NCBI RefSeq assembly: GCF_011516945.1
Contig: NZ_WOTH01000006.1
Coordinates: 59,093 to 123,092, forward strand
Direction: 5' to 3'
DNA: 64,000 bases
From: Acetobacter estunensis
GTDB lineage: Bacteria > Pseudomonadota > Alphaproteobacteria > Acetobacterales > Acetobacteraceae
Shown piece by piece: positions 29,359-38,613 of this stretch (positions within the stretch are counted from its first letter, which is position 1; the number at the start of each line of letters is the position of its first letter). The position numbers and the translations under genes are program-made. The notes beneath the pieces are model-generated. The model was not told where the DNA came from, ran no database searches, and was given only the letters and a program-made list of their open reading frames with translations.

Positions 29359-31008
29359 TCAGGCGCTGTTGCGGTGCGTGGAAGGAGGAATGGGGGGTTT
29401 TCGAGCGATGTGCCGTTTGCCGCTGAAAGCATGTCCTCGCACATTGTCTGAGGCGTGCGCGGAGGAAAGCCGCACGACATTGGGTTCTTTCGGTTCAACG
29501 ATTTCTACTTCCGCAAGTTTCGCAAAGAGTCTGGAATATTGTATGGATTTTTCATGCCATGAGACATCTGTGGCGGCCCCGTTCTTCTGAAGCTGTGACC
29601 ATGCCTTGCGGTTCTCTCGGAAAAGACGACGCGCCCGCTCAACCGTGACTGCGAGTGTCGCGCCGTCGATGGGTGAAAACAGAAAACCTGTGCCAACGCC
29701 GCGTTCTATGGCAGCGTCGTTGGCGTCGACCACTGTGTCAGCCAGTCCTCCCACGCGCGAGACGATGGGAACGGCTCCGTAACGCAGAGCGCACAGCTGA
29801 GTGAGACCGCAGGGCTCGAAGCGTGAAGGGACAAGAAGGGCATCGACAGCGGAGGGCAGGCGGTGACCGAGTTCTTCGCTGTAGCCGATATGGCAGGCGA
29901 AACTGCGGGGGAATCTTCTTTGCAGGGCGGAAAAAGCGCGGTGAAGAGGGCGATCCCCTTCGCCCACAACAATGACTTGGGTGTTGGAGACAAGCAGCCG
30001 CTCCATGATCTCTGGCAGGAGATCGACGCCTTTTTGCCGTGTCAGACGACTGACGATGCCTATGAGAAAGGCATTGCGGTCCTGCGGCAGGCCAAATTCT
30101 GCTTGAAGGGCGAGTTTGTTGGACAGCCGCCCGATGGTGTCGCCCACGACGTAAGGAAAGCGCACGGCAGGGTCATGGGCAGGATTCCAGACGTTGATAT
30201 CCACGCCATTGAGAATGCCGGTGAGGTCGGAGGTGCGTGTACGCAGCAGACCGTCGAAGCCCATTCCCCATTCGCGACCTTGGATTTCCTGCGCATAGGT
30301 GGGCGAGACCGTGGTGATCCAGTCACTGAAAAACAAACCGGCTTTGAGAAAACTGATGCGGCCGTGAAACTCGCAACCGTCGATGAAAGCTGCTTGAGGC
30401 GGCAATTCCAGAATGGGCAGATCGGTGGGGGGGAAGCTGCCATGAAAGGCGAGATTATGGATCGTCTGGACGATACGGGGGCGTCGGCTCATGCCATTGG
30501 CGTGGAGGGGAGACTCTCCATCGTAGTGCAGATAGGCTGCTGTGAGGCCGGCCTGCCAGTCATGCAGTTGCACGATGTCGGGATGGTAATTTTCAAGCCC
30601 GCCTTGACCGATGGTGGCAGCAGCACGGGCCAGAGCCGCAAAACGTAGGCCGTTGTCAGGCCAGTCGCAGCCTTCAGGTGTCACGTAGGGATTGCCGGGA
30701 CGATCATAGAGAGCGGGAATATCGAGAACCAGTAACTCCTGCCCGCCAACTTGCCCGATCTTGAGTTGTGCGGCGTGACCCAGAACGAGACCGAACTCAA
30801 CAGAACGGTAGGCCACTTTCTCCATCGCCGCCAGAACGGCAGGATAGCCCGGCAGGAGTGTGCGGGTTTGCACATCATAAGGCGTGAGGGCTGACGGAAG
30901 CGACGCCGTGACATCTCCAAGTCCACCTGTCTTCACGAACGGGAACATTTCCGAGGCTACGGACAGTAAATGCAATGGGCGGGAGAGGGTCAGCGCCGCA
31001 GGTGCCAT
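29359..31008 (-). CDS. glgA: Glycogen synthase (ADP-glucose, GT5)
   Basis: 549 aa; extends alpha-1,4-glucan from ADP-glucose. The donor-binding lysine motif is SVASEMFPFVKTGGLGDV near the N-terminus; the C-terminal Rossmann domain has SRLTRQKGVDLLPEIM and the catalytic region PSRFEPCGLTQLCALRYGAVPI. First gene of the leftward glycogen/trehalose block. A basic, proline-containing tail of about 45 aa follows the conserved part. The matching glgC is not in the window. Confidence 0.95.
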   Translation of the reverse strand: MAPAALTLSRPLHLLSVASEMFPFVKTGGLGDVTASLPSALTPYDVQTRTLLPGYPAVLAAMEKVAYRSVEFGLVLGHAAQLKIGQVGGQELLVLDIPALYDRPGNPYVTPEGCDWPDNGLRFAALARAAATIGQGGLENYHPDIVQLHDWQAGLTAAYLHYDGESPLHANGMSRRPRIVQTIHNLAFHGSFPPTDLPILELPPQAAFIDGCEFHGRISFLKAGLFFSDWITTVSPTYAQEIQGREWGMGFDGLLRTRTSDLTGILNGVDINVWNPAHDPAVRFPYVVGDTIGRLSNKLALQAEFGLPQDRNAFLIGIVSRLTRQKGVDLLPEIMERLLVSNTQVIVVGEGDRPLHRAFSALQRRFPRSFACHIGYSEELGHRLPSAVDALLVPSRFEPCGLTQLCALRYGAVPIVSRVGGLADTVVDANDAAIERGVGTGFLFSPIDGATLAVTVERARRLFRENRKAWSQLQKNGAATDVSWHEKSIQYSRLFAKLAEVEIVEPKEPNVVRLSSAHASDNVRGHAFSGKRHIARKPPIPPSTHRNSA

Positions 31009-31148
31009 CGTTTTGCCATCCTCGTGCTGCTTGATGCCGTTTTCGGCAATCTGTTTTCGAATAAGGTCGTTCTTGTGAAAGGAACGATCCGAAGGCAGCG
31101 AGTATCAGGCATCACGGAAAAGTGATTCTGGCCGGGCAGTCGCGAAGT

Positions 31149-31802
31149 TCAGATGGGTGCGAGCAGAGAGGCACTGTTGTTGGCAGGTGTGTTGACGTTC
31201 CGACTGACGGGATAACATTCCAGCGCATCGTCAGGAGTGGGGTGGAGGAGAGAGCAGGCGCTGTCTGCCGCACCACCCAGCCATGTTGACCAGTCGTCCT
31301 CTTCAATTGTCACGGGCATCCGATCGTGGATCGGACTCATGAGAGCGTTGGCGCGTGTGGTGAGGATGACGAATGTGCGCACCCACTCTCCGTCGTGTTG
31401 CCAGTTCTCCCACAATCCGGCGATAGCCAGTGGTTGCGCGTTCTTGCGTCGGAACGCCCATGGCTGGCGGGGCGATGAACCTTTTTGCCACTCGTAATAG
31501 GCGGTTGCCGGCACAAGTGCCCGGCGATTTTCGAAGGCTGAACGAAAGAGGGGAGAAGTGGCGACGGTTTCAGCGCGTGCGTTGATGGGTTGCCGTCCGG
31601 CTTCCTTGGCCCAGTGCGGAATGAAGCCCCAGCGAAGCAGATCGAGATGACGTTCTTCGGTTTCCGGTTTCATGCGGACGACAGGGGCCTGCTGGGATGG
31701 GGCGATGTTCCATGATGGGGGCCAGTTCGGCACGGTGCCCGTGATTCCGAACACAGTCCGCATGAGTTCGACTGTCAGATCGTTGGCGAAGCGTCCGCAC
31801 AT
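31149..31802 (-). CDS. SOS response-associated peptidase family protein (YedK/HMCES-like)
   Basis: 217 aa. The family forms a thiazolidine link between its Cys2 and abasic sites in single-stranded DNA, shielding them. Key residues are visible: C2 in MCGRFAND, asparagine in PINARAETV, glutamate in TAYYEWQKG and histidine in SPIHDRMPV. The start at 31802 was chosen because Cys must be residue 2; the open frame continues 20 codons upstream without a reason. Single gene between glgA and a divergent small gene. Confidence 0.93.
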   Translation of the reverse strand: MCGRFANDLTVELMRTVFGITGTVPNWPPSWNIAPSQQAPVVRMKPETEERHLDLLRWGFIPHWAKEAGRQPINARAETVATSPLFRSAFENRRALVPATAYYEWQKGSSPRQPWAFRRKNAQPLAIAGLWENWQHDGEWVRTFVILTTRANALMSPIHDRMPVTIEEDDWSTWLGGAADSACSLLHPTPDDALECYPVSRNVNTPANNSASLLAPI

Positions 31803-31937
31803 GTCCGTTTTCCTTTGTCTCGCGAAAATATCGACAGAGACTACGCAATGGAGAAAGATCAATGCAGCAGAGAGGCATGTGCAGGCTTTTAATGTGGCAT
31901 GCTGGGTTTTGCAGCGATCTTTTCAAGGAGTGTTTCG

Positions 31938-32252
31938 ATGTACATTGCGATGAACCGTTTCCGTGTCAGCCCTGAAAATGAGGAGGCGTTTCAGAAGCGT
32001 TGGCTCGACAGGGAGGTTTTTCTCAAGACTGTTCCCGGCTTTGTGAGTTTTCAGTTTCTGCGTGGTCCGGTGCGGGAAGATCATGTGCTTTATGCTTCTC
32101 ACACGGTCTGGGAATCTCACGAGGCTTTTGTGGGGTGGACGCAGTCGGAACAGTTTCGGCAGGCGCACGCGAACGCCGGGCAGGGAAAGCCGCTGACCAT
32201 GGGGCCGCCTGTGTTTGAAGGGTTCGAGGTTCTGCAGAATGTAGAGAAGTAA
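31938..32252 (+). CDS. Antibiotic biosynthesis monooxygenase-domain protein (heme-degrading-like fold)
   Basis: 104 aa dimeric alpha/beta barrel-type protein, comparable in length to IsdG/HmoB-like proteins. MYIAMNRFRVSPENEEAFQKRW opens the fold (quoted in part: NRFRVSPENEEAFQKRW), followed by VPGFVSFQFLRG and YASHTVWESHEAFVGWTQSE. AAGGAG lies 7 bp before the ATG at 31938. Whether it degrades heme, acts on a quinone or has another role cannot be told from sequence alone. Confidence 0.8.
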   Translation: MYIAMNRFRVSPENEEAFQKRWLDREVFLKTVPGFVSFQFLRGPVREDHVLYASHTVWESHEAFVGWTQSEQFRQAHANAGQGKPLTMGPPVFEGFEVLQNVEK

Positions 32253-32340
32253 GGAAAAATGCATCGTGCGGCGGGAGAATCCTGCCATACAACATTCAAC
32301 TTACTCTGAGATCAGGTAACTTTCATGGTATCTTTTGGAT

Positions 32341-32430
32341 GCGTATTGTATATATTTCATTCCATAATCATATAAATGATAATTATTTAGTTATTAATTC
32401 ATTAATTTATTTTATTAACGGAAAACTTAC
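32341..32430. promoter_or_regulatory. Very AT-rich upstream region of the type I-secreted protein
   Basis: About 90 bp composed almost only of A and T (runs such as ATAATTATTTAGTTATTAAT) inside GC-rich chromosome, about 100 bp upstream of the ATG at 32527. Such tracts commonly carry promoter UP elements or attract nucleoid proteins. No single -35/-10 pair stands out. The rest of the 274-bp gap has an AGGAG ribosome-binding site before 32527. Confidence 0.4.
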
Positions 32431-32526
32431 TTAGGGAGAAAATGGGTCAGCATTTAGGTTCTCTTCGGATTTCAGGAAACCCTGATCGGGAGTTGCTGAA
32501 GTTCTAATGAATTTCAGGAGAGAACA

Positions 32527-33753
32527 ATGGTTTCGACCACACATATCAACCTCACAGATGCTGATACGTCTGCTACACTGGTATCAGGTCAGACATATGT
32601 CGTGGGTAATGCGGCTTCTTCCGTTGGTGATGTGACGGCCTGGTATGACAATAATCTCGTGATGACGGGAAAGGCTGATGTCACAGTAAACGGTTATGGA
32701 ACTACGGTGGCGTTCACCGATACCGCTGCTGGAAGTTCTGTTACGCTGAATGCCGGCGGCAATACGATCAAGGACTTGCAGAACGGCAGTGTAAATGGTG
32801 GCAGCGTAGCCGGAAATACGTTTCTCGATTTGTCCAATACCTCTGGTTCAAACTCATCGATACAGGTGGGAGCGTATTCCACATTCGTCGATGGCCGTAA
32901 CCTCGACATCATTGCGGGCGCGAAGTCCACGTTTGATGGATGCACGGGTGGTTCCATCACAACTGGCTCGGACTCCCATATCGACAAGTTTCTGCAGGGA
33001 ACGATCACGGCCGGTATCAAGACGGTTGCGGGTGAGATTGATACCTCTTCCGTGGAACTCGGGCGCGACAGCACCGTCGGCAAAATGATCGACGATAAGC
33101 TGATCACCGATGGCACGGGTGTATCCGTGGGCATCCTCGAGAACTCATCCGTCAACATGGCGCAGGATGCGACCGGCGCTTACACGAATGCAGGATATGG
33201 ACAGTTTGTCGTTACGGATTCCCTTATCGGCACTAATCTGATCCATGCTCAGTCGGTCGACATCACCATGGGCAGCCGTGACTGGAATGCCGACCTTGAG
33301 GTCAATACATGGGGCGACAGTGGATCGAGCATTACGGGTGGCACCGGTAATCAGCACGCAACCGAAAACGGGGCGGGCAAGATGACTTTCATTAGCGCGG
33401 ACAGCAATGTCCATGGCGCCTTTACAGCCGTCGGTGGTTCTGGTTCCGATCTTTTTGTTGCCAATAGCAGCATGAATATGACGGGCGGCACAGGGGGCGG
33501 CAATACGTTTGACATTATGAAGACGGCTGCTGGCGCGCGCGATGTCATCACCGACTTTACGGCGGCAAAGCACAACACGATCGATCTGACCGGTTTTGGC
33601 TTGACCCAGAGTGGTCTTGCCGATGTGCTCGACCATGCGACCGTCTCTTCGGCCGGTCTCGCGCTGCATCTTAACAGCAACACGACACTGACTGTGGCGG
33701 ATGTGCATGACACGAACACCCTGACAGCCAGCAATTTCTCGCTGCTTTCCTGA
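32527..33753 (+). CDS. Probable type I-secreted beta-solenoid/RTX-like protein
   Basis: 408 aa, rich in Gly, Ser, Thr, Asn and Asp, with no N-terminal signal peptide. The middle is made of loosely repeated short strands (NTFLDLSNTS, DTSSVELGRDS and similar) that suggest a stacked beta structure. The C-terminal part resembles the end of RTX exoproteins: GGSGSDLFVANSS, then DVITDFTAAKHNTIDLTGFG and a hydrophobic/hydroxylated end SNFSLLS. This is the usual type I secretion signal layout. No ABC exporter is nearby. Surface layer, adhesin or matrix protein are all possible; function unknown. Confidence 0.65.
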   Translation: MVSTTHINLTDADTSATLVSGQTYVVGNAASSVGDVTAWYDNNLVMTGKADVTVNGYGTTVAFTDTAAGSSVTLNAGGNTIKDLQNGSVNGGSVAGNTFLDLSNTSGSNSSIQVGAYSTFVDGRNLDIIAGAKSTFDGCTGGSITTGSDSHIDKFLQGTITAGIKTVAGEIDTSSVELGRDSTVGKMIDDKLITDGTGVSVGILENSSVNMAQDATGAYTNAGYGQFVVTDSLIGTNLIHAQSVDITMGSRDWNADLEVNTWGDSGSSITGGTGNQHATENGAGKMTFISADSNVHGAFTAVGGSGSDLFVANSSMNMTGGTGGGNTFDIMKTAAGARDVITDFTAAKHNTIDLTGFGLTQSGLADVLDHATVSSAGLALHLNSNTTLTVADVHDTNTLTASNFSLLS

Positions 33754-33762
33754 AATTAAAGA

Positions 33763-33786
33763 CCGGGCGGCTCGTTCGCTGCCCGG
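33763..33786. terminator. Stem-loop between convergent genes
   Basis: CCGGGC (33763-33768) pairs with GCCCGG (33781-33786) across a 12-nt loop with some extra pairing. On the minus strand the stem is followed by TCTTTAATTTC, so it may terminate the leftward SelW-like transcript; it could also act on the rightward gene without a T tract. Confidence 0.45.
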
Positions 33787-33807
33787 ACTGGAACACCGTG
33801 GGTCGCT

Positions 33808-34089
33808 TTAGCGGTCCACGTGCCCCAGATCACGTTCGGGGGCGATGACGTCCCGCACGCGCTGCTTGAGTTCCTTGGGGCCGGGAAAGCCGCTATCGCG
33901 CTTGCGTTCCCACACAATGACGTCGTCCACGCTGATCTCGAACCGGCCACCTGTGTCTGGACACAAAGCCACTTCCGCCAGTTCGGTGCCGAACGTCTGG
34001 AGTAGCTCCTGCGCCATCCACGCGGAGCGGAGGAGCCAGTTGCACTGGGTGCAATAGTGGATGCGGACCTTGTGAGGGGCTGCGGTCAT
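33808..34089 (-). CDS. SelT/SelW/SelH (Rdx) family protein
   Basis: 93 aa thioredoxin-like redox protein of unknown partner. The CxxC motif is in IHYCTQCNWLLR; bacterial members carry Cys where animal ones carry selenocysteine. EVALCPDTGGRFEISVDDV and WERKRDSGFPGPKELKQRVRD complete the family pattern. An ATG at 34101 is also open, but GGAG sits 6-7 bp before the ATG at 34089, which also gives the usual short N-terminus. Followed by an MTHFR-like gene in the same direction upstream (34116). Confidence 0.88.
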   Translation of the reverse strand: MTAAPHKVRIHYCTQCNWLLRSAWMAQELLQTFGTELAEVALCPDTGGRFEISVDDVIVWERKRDSGFPGPKELKQRVRDVIAPERDLGHVDR

Positions 34090-34115
34090 GGTCGGCTCCA
34101 TCGTGTGGAAAAGGT

Positions 34116-34862
34116 TCAGCCCTGCAGAACGCCTTCGAGCGGTCGGAGATAGTTTGCGAGTTTTACGCGCAACGGCATGAGATAGACCGAATCCCCGTCA
34201 TCGCGCACTTCACGAATGGCCTGTGCGGCAAAGGTGAGATTGGCTTCCATCGTGGGCTCGAAATCACGCGGAAAGACAATGTGATTGGTCGTCTCCCAAT
34301 AGGAACGTGACTTGGGGCCGATCACAGGTGAGAAGCCCCAGAAAACCTGCTGATCATGCAACCAGTCGCGACAGAGATCGAGCATTTTCATATCGAAGAG
34401 GGGTTGTGTGAAAAAGCCGCAGGCTCCGGCTTCGCGCTTGCGGGCCACATCCTCCAATTCCTTGTAGGGCGCGCGGCGGTATGGGTCGAAGGCGGCGTAA
34501 ACCTTGAGGTGCGGCGCTTCACGTCGGTAACGGCGAATGATGGCGTCTGAGGTATTGGGAAACACGCGACGGCTCAGATCCGCCGGTGGATCGCCTTTTA
34601 CAACAAGAATCTCCGTCAGGCCCGGCAGGTCGAGACCCGGCAGCGGGCCGTTCGGGTCAATGTCGATGGCGCGGACATGCGGGATCACTGAGCGAAAGTT
34701 CGGGCGCACGAGTGTGGCAGCTTCCCAGCTTCGCAGCGAAAAGCGCTGGATGTCGGGAATGTTGATGGTGTCCACAAAGGGGAGGCATGCACGAAGCTCG
34801 GCCACTTCGCGCTGGATGGTGTCCGCATCGCGCGGGACGAGTTCGATGGAGACACGGCTCAT
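34116..34862 (-). CDS. Methylenetetrahydrofolate reductase-like TIM-barrel protein
   Basis: 248 aa, shorter than MetF (about 290-300). Segments in the right order are MSRVSIELVPRDADTI, LPGLTEILVVKGDPP, ACGFFTQPLFDMKML and VFWGFSPVIGPKSRSYWE. They match the FAD-binding barrel of the MTHFR family; the Q in FFTQPLFD corresponds to the folate/FAD-site segment of MetF. It could reduce methylene-THF or be a divergent one-carbon enzyme. Lies 26 bp upstream of the SelW-like gene. Confidence 0.75.
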   Translation of the reverse strand: MSRVSIELVPRDADTIQREVAELRACLPFVDTINIPDIQRFSLRSWEAATLVRPNFRSVIPHVRAIDIDPNGPLPGLDLPGLTEILVVKGDPPADLSRRVFPNTSDAIIRRYRREAPHLKVYAAFDPYRRAPYKELEDVARKREAGACGFFTQPLFDMKMLDLCRDWLHDQQVFWGFSPVIGPKSRSYWETTNHIVFPRDFEPTMEANLTFAAQAIREVRDDGDSVYLMPLRVKLANYLRPLEGVLQG

Positions 34863-35040
34863 GAGAAGGGGCCTGCTTCAAAAAGGATCATGGATTTAGT
34901 GTAGCGGAGGGTGGCGTGGGGTGAAACTCCGGCCACACGGATCGTCATGATTGATCTGTATCGCCTCTTCCTTTCATAAGGCGCGCAGATGTCGCGAAAA
35001 GGGGAGATCGGATGGGTAAAAGGGCGGAAGACGTGCGCGC

Positions 35041-35949
35041 ATGCTGACACGGCTGTTTCCTGTGTGGGCTGTACTCGTCTCACTGATGGCCGTGCTGCGG
35101 CCCGGTCCCTTTCTGGTCATTACCCCAGTCATTACGCCGCTGCTGGCGTTCATCATGTTTACCATGGGCGTGACGCTCACTGTGGCGGACTTCCGGCGTA
35201 TCGCCCGCAAGCCCTATCCGGTGCTCGCAGGTGTGGCGCTGCATTATCTTGTGATGCCGCTGGCGGCATGGGGAATTGCAAAGGCGCTTGCCATGCCCAA
35301 CGATCTGACGACCGGCATGGTTCTGGTGGGATGTGTCGCCAGTGGCACTGCTTCCAACGTGATGATTTATCTGTCGCGAGGAGATGTGGCACTTTCGGTC
35401 AGTATCAGCACTCTCTCCACGCTGGTGGGGATTGTGGCCACACCTGTGCTTACGAGGTTGTATGTAGCGGCGGATGTGGCCGTGGACAGTTGGGGGCTGT
35501 TTCGCAGCATTCTGGCACTCGTGGCCGTTCCGGTGGTGGGAGGTGTATTGGTCAACACCTTCTGTCATCGGGCCGTGCGTCGGATGGAACCAATGCTGCC
35601 ACTCGTGGCGATGGTGGCGATCCTGACCATCATTTCCAGCATTGTCGCAGCGGCAGCACCCGCTTTGGGAGCGGTCGGGCCACTCGTGCTGGTGGGCGTC
35701 ATCCTTCACAACGCTGTCGGCCTGCTTGGTGGCTATTGGGGCGGACGAGTGTTGGGCTTCGATGAATCCGTGTGCCGGACGCTGGCGCTGGAAGTCGGCA
35801 TGCAGAATTCGGGCCTCGCCGCGACGTTGGGGCGGCTTTATTTCTCACCACTCGCGGCCCTGCCGGGCGCGGTGTTCTCCATCTGGCACAATATTTCCGG
35901 TTCGGCTCTGGCGGCCATCTGGGCGTCACGGCCTTCCCGGAGGAACTGA
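35041..35949 (+). CDS. Bile acid:sodium symporter (BASS) family transporter
   Basis: 302 aa with about nine or ten hydrophobic helices. Family landmarks are [46 protein letters not shown] and the late [16 protein letters not shown]. Bacterial members carry organic acids or small anions rather than bile acids; the substrate here is not evident. The start codon has only a weak ribosome-binding site. It converges with the DsbA-like gene, 2 bp apart. Confidence 0.9.
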   Translation: MLTRLFPVWAVLVSLMAVLRPGPFLVITPVITPLLAFIMFTMGVTLTVADFRRIARKPYPVLAGVALHYLVMPLAAWGIAKALAMPNDLTTGMVLVGCVASGTASNVMIYLSRGDVALSVSISTLSTLVGIVATPVLTRLYVAADVAVDSWGLFRSILALVAVPVVGGVLVNTFCHRAVRRMEPMLPLVAMVAILTIISSIVAAAAPALGAVGPLVLVGVILHNAVGLLGGYWGGRVLGFDESVCRTLALEVGMQNSGLAATLGRLYFSPLAALPGAVFSIWHNISGSALAAIWASRPSRRN

Positions 35950-35951
35950 GG

Positions 35952-36524
35952 TCAGTTTCGGGACGGCAAAAGGCGCGCCACCCATGCGTCGACTGGATCG
36001 CCGCTGCTCATATCCGGTTGCACCAGTCCGTCGATCATGAAGGTGGGAGAGGCGTGGATGCCGTTCTGGCGCGAGTATTTGCAGTGCCACTTGATTTCGC
36101 GATCCAGGTCCGGGATTGCGAAAGCCGGTTTGAGGGTGAGACCGCTGTAGCGTTCCAGTCGTCCGATGATGTCATCGGGGGTGGCATGTCGGTTCGGACC
36201 TTCGCAATGATGTGCGAACTCGAACTCCTCGCGGTGATCGGCCACGGCCTGCATTGCGCGGCGTGCCGCATCCTTTCCTTCTGGCAGCGTGGAAGCTGCG
36301 AGGATGCAGCGCACGACAACGCCGGAGAAAAGGTGCCATGGCTGCGATTGCATGCGCAGTTTCACGGTAATCCGGTCCTCTCCCGCCTGTTCCAGAAGGG
36401 CCCCCAGTTTGTTGAATGCTTTTACCGAGAACGGGCAGGTCGGTTCGAGAAACATTTCCAGCAGGCGAGGGCCGTGTCCCCATGTGAGTGGCGCGGCATG
36501 CCATGAGGTGGGAGTGCCAGCCAT
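35952..36524 (-). CDS. DsbA-like thioredoxin-fold protein
   Basis: 190 aa. EMFLEPTCPFSVKAFNKL places a CPFS (CxxS) active site near residue 30, so it has one redox cysteine rather than the CxxC of a classical disulphide oxidase. NGIHASPTFMIDG contains the cis-proline region of the thioredoxin fold. No signal peptide is visible, so it is probably cytoplasmic. Reductase, glutathione-dependent or isomerase-like roles are possible. Confidence 0.75.
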   Translation of the reverse strand: MAGTPTSWHAAPLTWGHGPRLLEMFLEPTCPFSVKAFNKLGALLEQAGEDRITVKLRMQSQPWHLFSGVVVRCILAASTLPEGKDAARRAMQAVADHREEFEFAHHCEGPNRHATPDDIIGRLERYSGLTLKPAFAIPDLDREIKWHCKYSRQNGIHASPTFMIDGLVQPDMSSGDPVDAWVARLLPSRN

Positions 36525-36659
36525 TGGGTGTTCTCCATATATATTTCAGGGATGACATGGCAGGATGGGTTGCTGGGCTGCTTAGCGCAAGCTTGAGGGC
36601 CGCGGCGAGTTGTTGAGTGCATCCGTCAGTCTTTTCCTGAAATGGCCGTTTGATTCCGT

Positions 36660-36688
36660 TTGACAGGGCGAATGGTCGGGGCGTAGAC
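36660..36688 (+). promoter_or_regulatory. Possible promoter upstream of ffh
   Basis: A consensus TTGACA (36660-36665) is followed after 17 bp by GTAGAC (36683-36688), a poor -10 match. It lies about 75 bp before the ffh start in an otherwise empty 238-bp gap. The -35 is good and the -10 weak, so this is tentative. Confidence 0.3.
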
Positions 36689-36762
36689 AGACCGCCATAC
36701 ATGAGTCCCGCCACATCGCGAGTGTTCGCGCAGTGGCGCGTATTGTTTTGGGGAAACGCCTT

Positions 36763-38175
36763 TTGTTCGAGTCTTTGTCAGACAGGTTCTCCGGGGTCAT
36801 CGGTGATCTTGGCAAGCGCGGCACGCTGAGCGAGGCCGACGTTGCCGAGGCCATGCGTGAAGTCCGGCTGGCCATGCTGGAAGCGGACGTGGCGCTTCCG
36901 GTCGTCAAGGACTTCGTCAACAAGGTCAAGGAACGCTCTGTCGGCGCAGAGGTGCTGGAGAGCGTTTCTCCCGGTCAGGCCGTTGCCAAGATCGTCAACG
37001 ACGCGCTGATCGACGCGCTCGGTGGCGCGGGCGCCGTTCCCCTCAACCTGAACGCAGCGCCGCCTGTGCCGATCCTGATGGTCGGTCTTCAGGGTTCGGG
37101 CAAGACGACGACATCGGGCAAGATCGCCCTGCGTCTGGCAACGCGCGAGCGTAAGAAGGTGCTGCTGGCATCGCTCGATACGCAGCGTCCGGCGGCTCAG
37201 CTTCAGTTGCAGCAGTTGGCCGAGCGCGCAGGTGTTGCGTCGTTGCCCATCATTGCAGGCCAGACGCCGGTGGAGATCGCGCAGCGGGCGATGGAGACGG
37301 GGCGTCGTGAGGGGTATGACGTCGTCATCCTCGACACTGCCGGGCGTCTCTCCATCGACGAAGCGTTGATGAACGAGGTGCGTCAGATCCGTGATGTGAC
37401 GCATCCGGCCGAAACGCTTCTGGTCGTCGATGCGATGACCGGTCAGGATGCGGTCAACACAGCCAAGTCTTTCAATGAGGCTGTGGGCGTGTCCGGTGTG
37501 GTCATGACCCGTATGGACGGTGATGCGCGCGGTGGTGCGGCGCTGTCCATGCGCGCGATCACGGGTGCGCCGATCAAGCTGACGGGCTCGGGTGAGAAGC
37601 TCGATGCGCTGGAAGAGTTCCATCCCGAGCGCGTTGCCGGACGTATTCTCGGTCTGGGTGATATTGCCGGGCTGGTCGAGAAAGCTGCCGATACGCTCGA
37701 TCAGGAAGAAGGCGAGCGGCTGGCCAAGAAGATGATGGCCGGCAAGTTCGATCTGGACGACTATGTCGCGCAGCTCAAGCAGATCCAGAAGATGGGCTCG
37801 ATCTCGGGTATTCTGGGGATGCTGCCCGGTATGGGCAAGCTCAAGGACATGGTGGCGGAGAAGAACCTCGACACCACTGTGTTCAAGCGCCATCAGGCCA
37901 TGATTTCGTCCATGACGAAGGCCGAGCGCAAAACGCCGGGCATTATCAAGGCGTCACGCAAGAAGCGTATCGCTGCCGGGTCCGGCACAACAGTTCAGGA
38001 AGTCAACAAGCTGCTCAAGCAGTTCGATGACATGTCCACCATGATGAAGCGGGTCAACAAGCTCGGGCTCAAAGGCCTGATGCGGCAGGCCTCCGCGCTC
38101 ATGTCCGGGGGTGGGATGCCGGGAGGGCCGGGTGGCCGTCCGGGTGGTCCCGGAGGTCGGCCGCCTTTCGGCTGA
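36763..38175 (+). CDS. ffh: Signal recognition particle protein Ffh
   Basis: GTPase of the SRP that targets membrane proteins co-translationally. The N domain opens with LFESLSDRFSGVIGDL. The G domain has VGLQGSGKTTTSGKIA, DTQRPAAQ, DTAGRL and TRMDGDARGGAAL. The methionine-rich M domain begins near residue 320 and contains GSISGILGMLPGMGKLKDM. The tail is Gly/Pro/Met-rich. The family almost always begins M-F-E/D-x-L-S, which fits a TTG start at 36763 (470 aa) with GGGGA upstream; a GTG at 36733 gives ten more unusual residues. Confidence 0.94.
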   Translation: MFESLSDRFSGVIGDLGKRGTLSEADVAEAMREVRLAMLEADVALPVVKDFVNKVKERSVGAEVLESVSPGQAVAKIVNDALIDALGGAGAVPLNLNAAPPVPILMVGLQGSGKTTTSGKIALRLATRERKKVLLASLDTQRPAAQLQLQQLAERAGVASLPIIAGQTPVEIAQRAMETGRREGYDVVILDTAGRLSIDEALMNEVRQIRDVTHPAETLLVVDAMTGQDAVNTAKSFNEAVGVSGVVMTRMDGDARGGAALSMRAITGAPIKLTGSGEKLDALEEFHPERVAGRILGLGDIAGLVEKAADTLDQEEGERLAKKMMAGKFDLDDYVAQLKQIQKMGSISGILGMLPGMGKLKDMVAEKNLDTTVFKRHQAMISSMTKAERKTPGIIKASRKKRIAAGSGTTVQEVNKLLKQFDDMSTMMKRVNKLGLKGLMRQASALMSGGGMPGGPGGRPGGPGGRPPFG

Positions 38176-38227
38176 TCCATCCCCGACCCGTTCCTTTTCT
38201 TTTCTGGCACTATCCGGAGTAGTCTGA

Positions 38228-38581
38228 ATGAGCCTCAAGATCCGTCTCGCCCGCGCCGGTGCGAAGAAGCGTCCGTACTATCACATCGTTGTGGCCGACA
38301 GCCGTTCGCCGCGTGATGGCCGCTTCATTGAGCGCGTGGGTGCCTACAACCCGATGCTGCCGTCCGATCACGCTGACCGCGTGAAGCTGACGGAAGAGCG
38401 CATCAAGCATTGGCTGTCGCAGGGTGCCCTGCCGACGGACCGCGTGGCCCGTTTCCTCGGTCAGGCTGGCGTGATCGCGAAGCCGACATGGAACGAGCAG
38501 CCCAAGCAGTCCGCGCCGAAGAAGAAGGCGCAGGAACGTGCGAAGGCGGCGGCAGACGCTGCGGCGGCTGCAGCGGCCTGA
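38228..38581 (+). CDS. rpsP: 30S ribosomal protein S16
   Basis: 117 aa small-subunit protein. [20 protein letters not shown] (the first twenty residues), [22 protein letters not shown] and [12 protein letters not shown] are the S16 core. An Ala/Lys-rich extension of about 35 aa follows, as in other Alphaproteobacteria. GGAG precedes the ATG. Second gene in the conserved ffh-rpsP-rimM-trmD-rplS string. Confidence 0.97.
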   Translation: MSLKIRLARAGAKKRPYYHIVVADSRSPRDGRFIERVGAYNPMLPSDHADRVKLTEERIKHWLSQGALPTDRVARFLGQAGVIAKPTWNEQPKQSAPKKKAQERAKAAADAAAAAAA

Positions 38582-38613
38582 GGACAGAGCAGACCGAAAG
38601 ACGCTTTCCAGCC

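Noticed and set aside
29863..30648. A 261-codon rightward open frame opposite glgA
   Set aside because: It lies wholly antisense to a clear glycogen synthase in GC-rich DNA, where long antisense frames are common; the protein has no recognisable domain.
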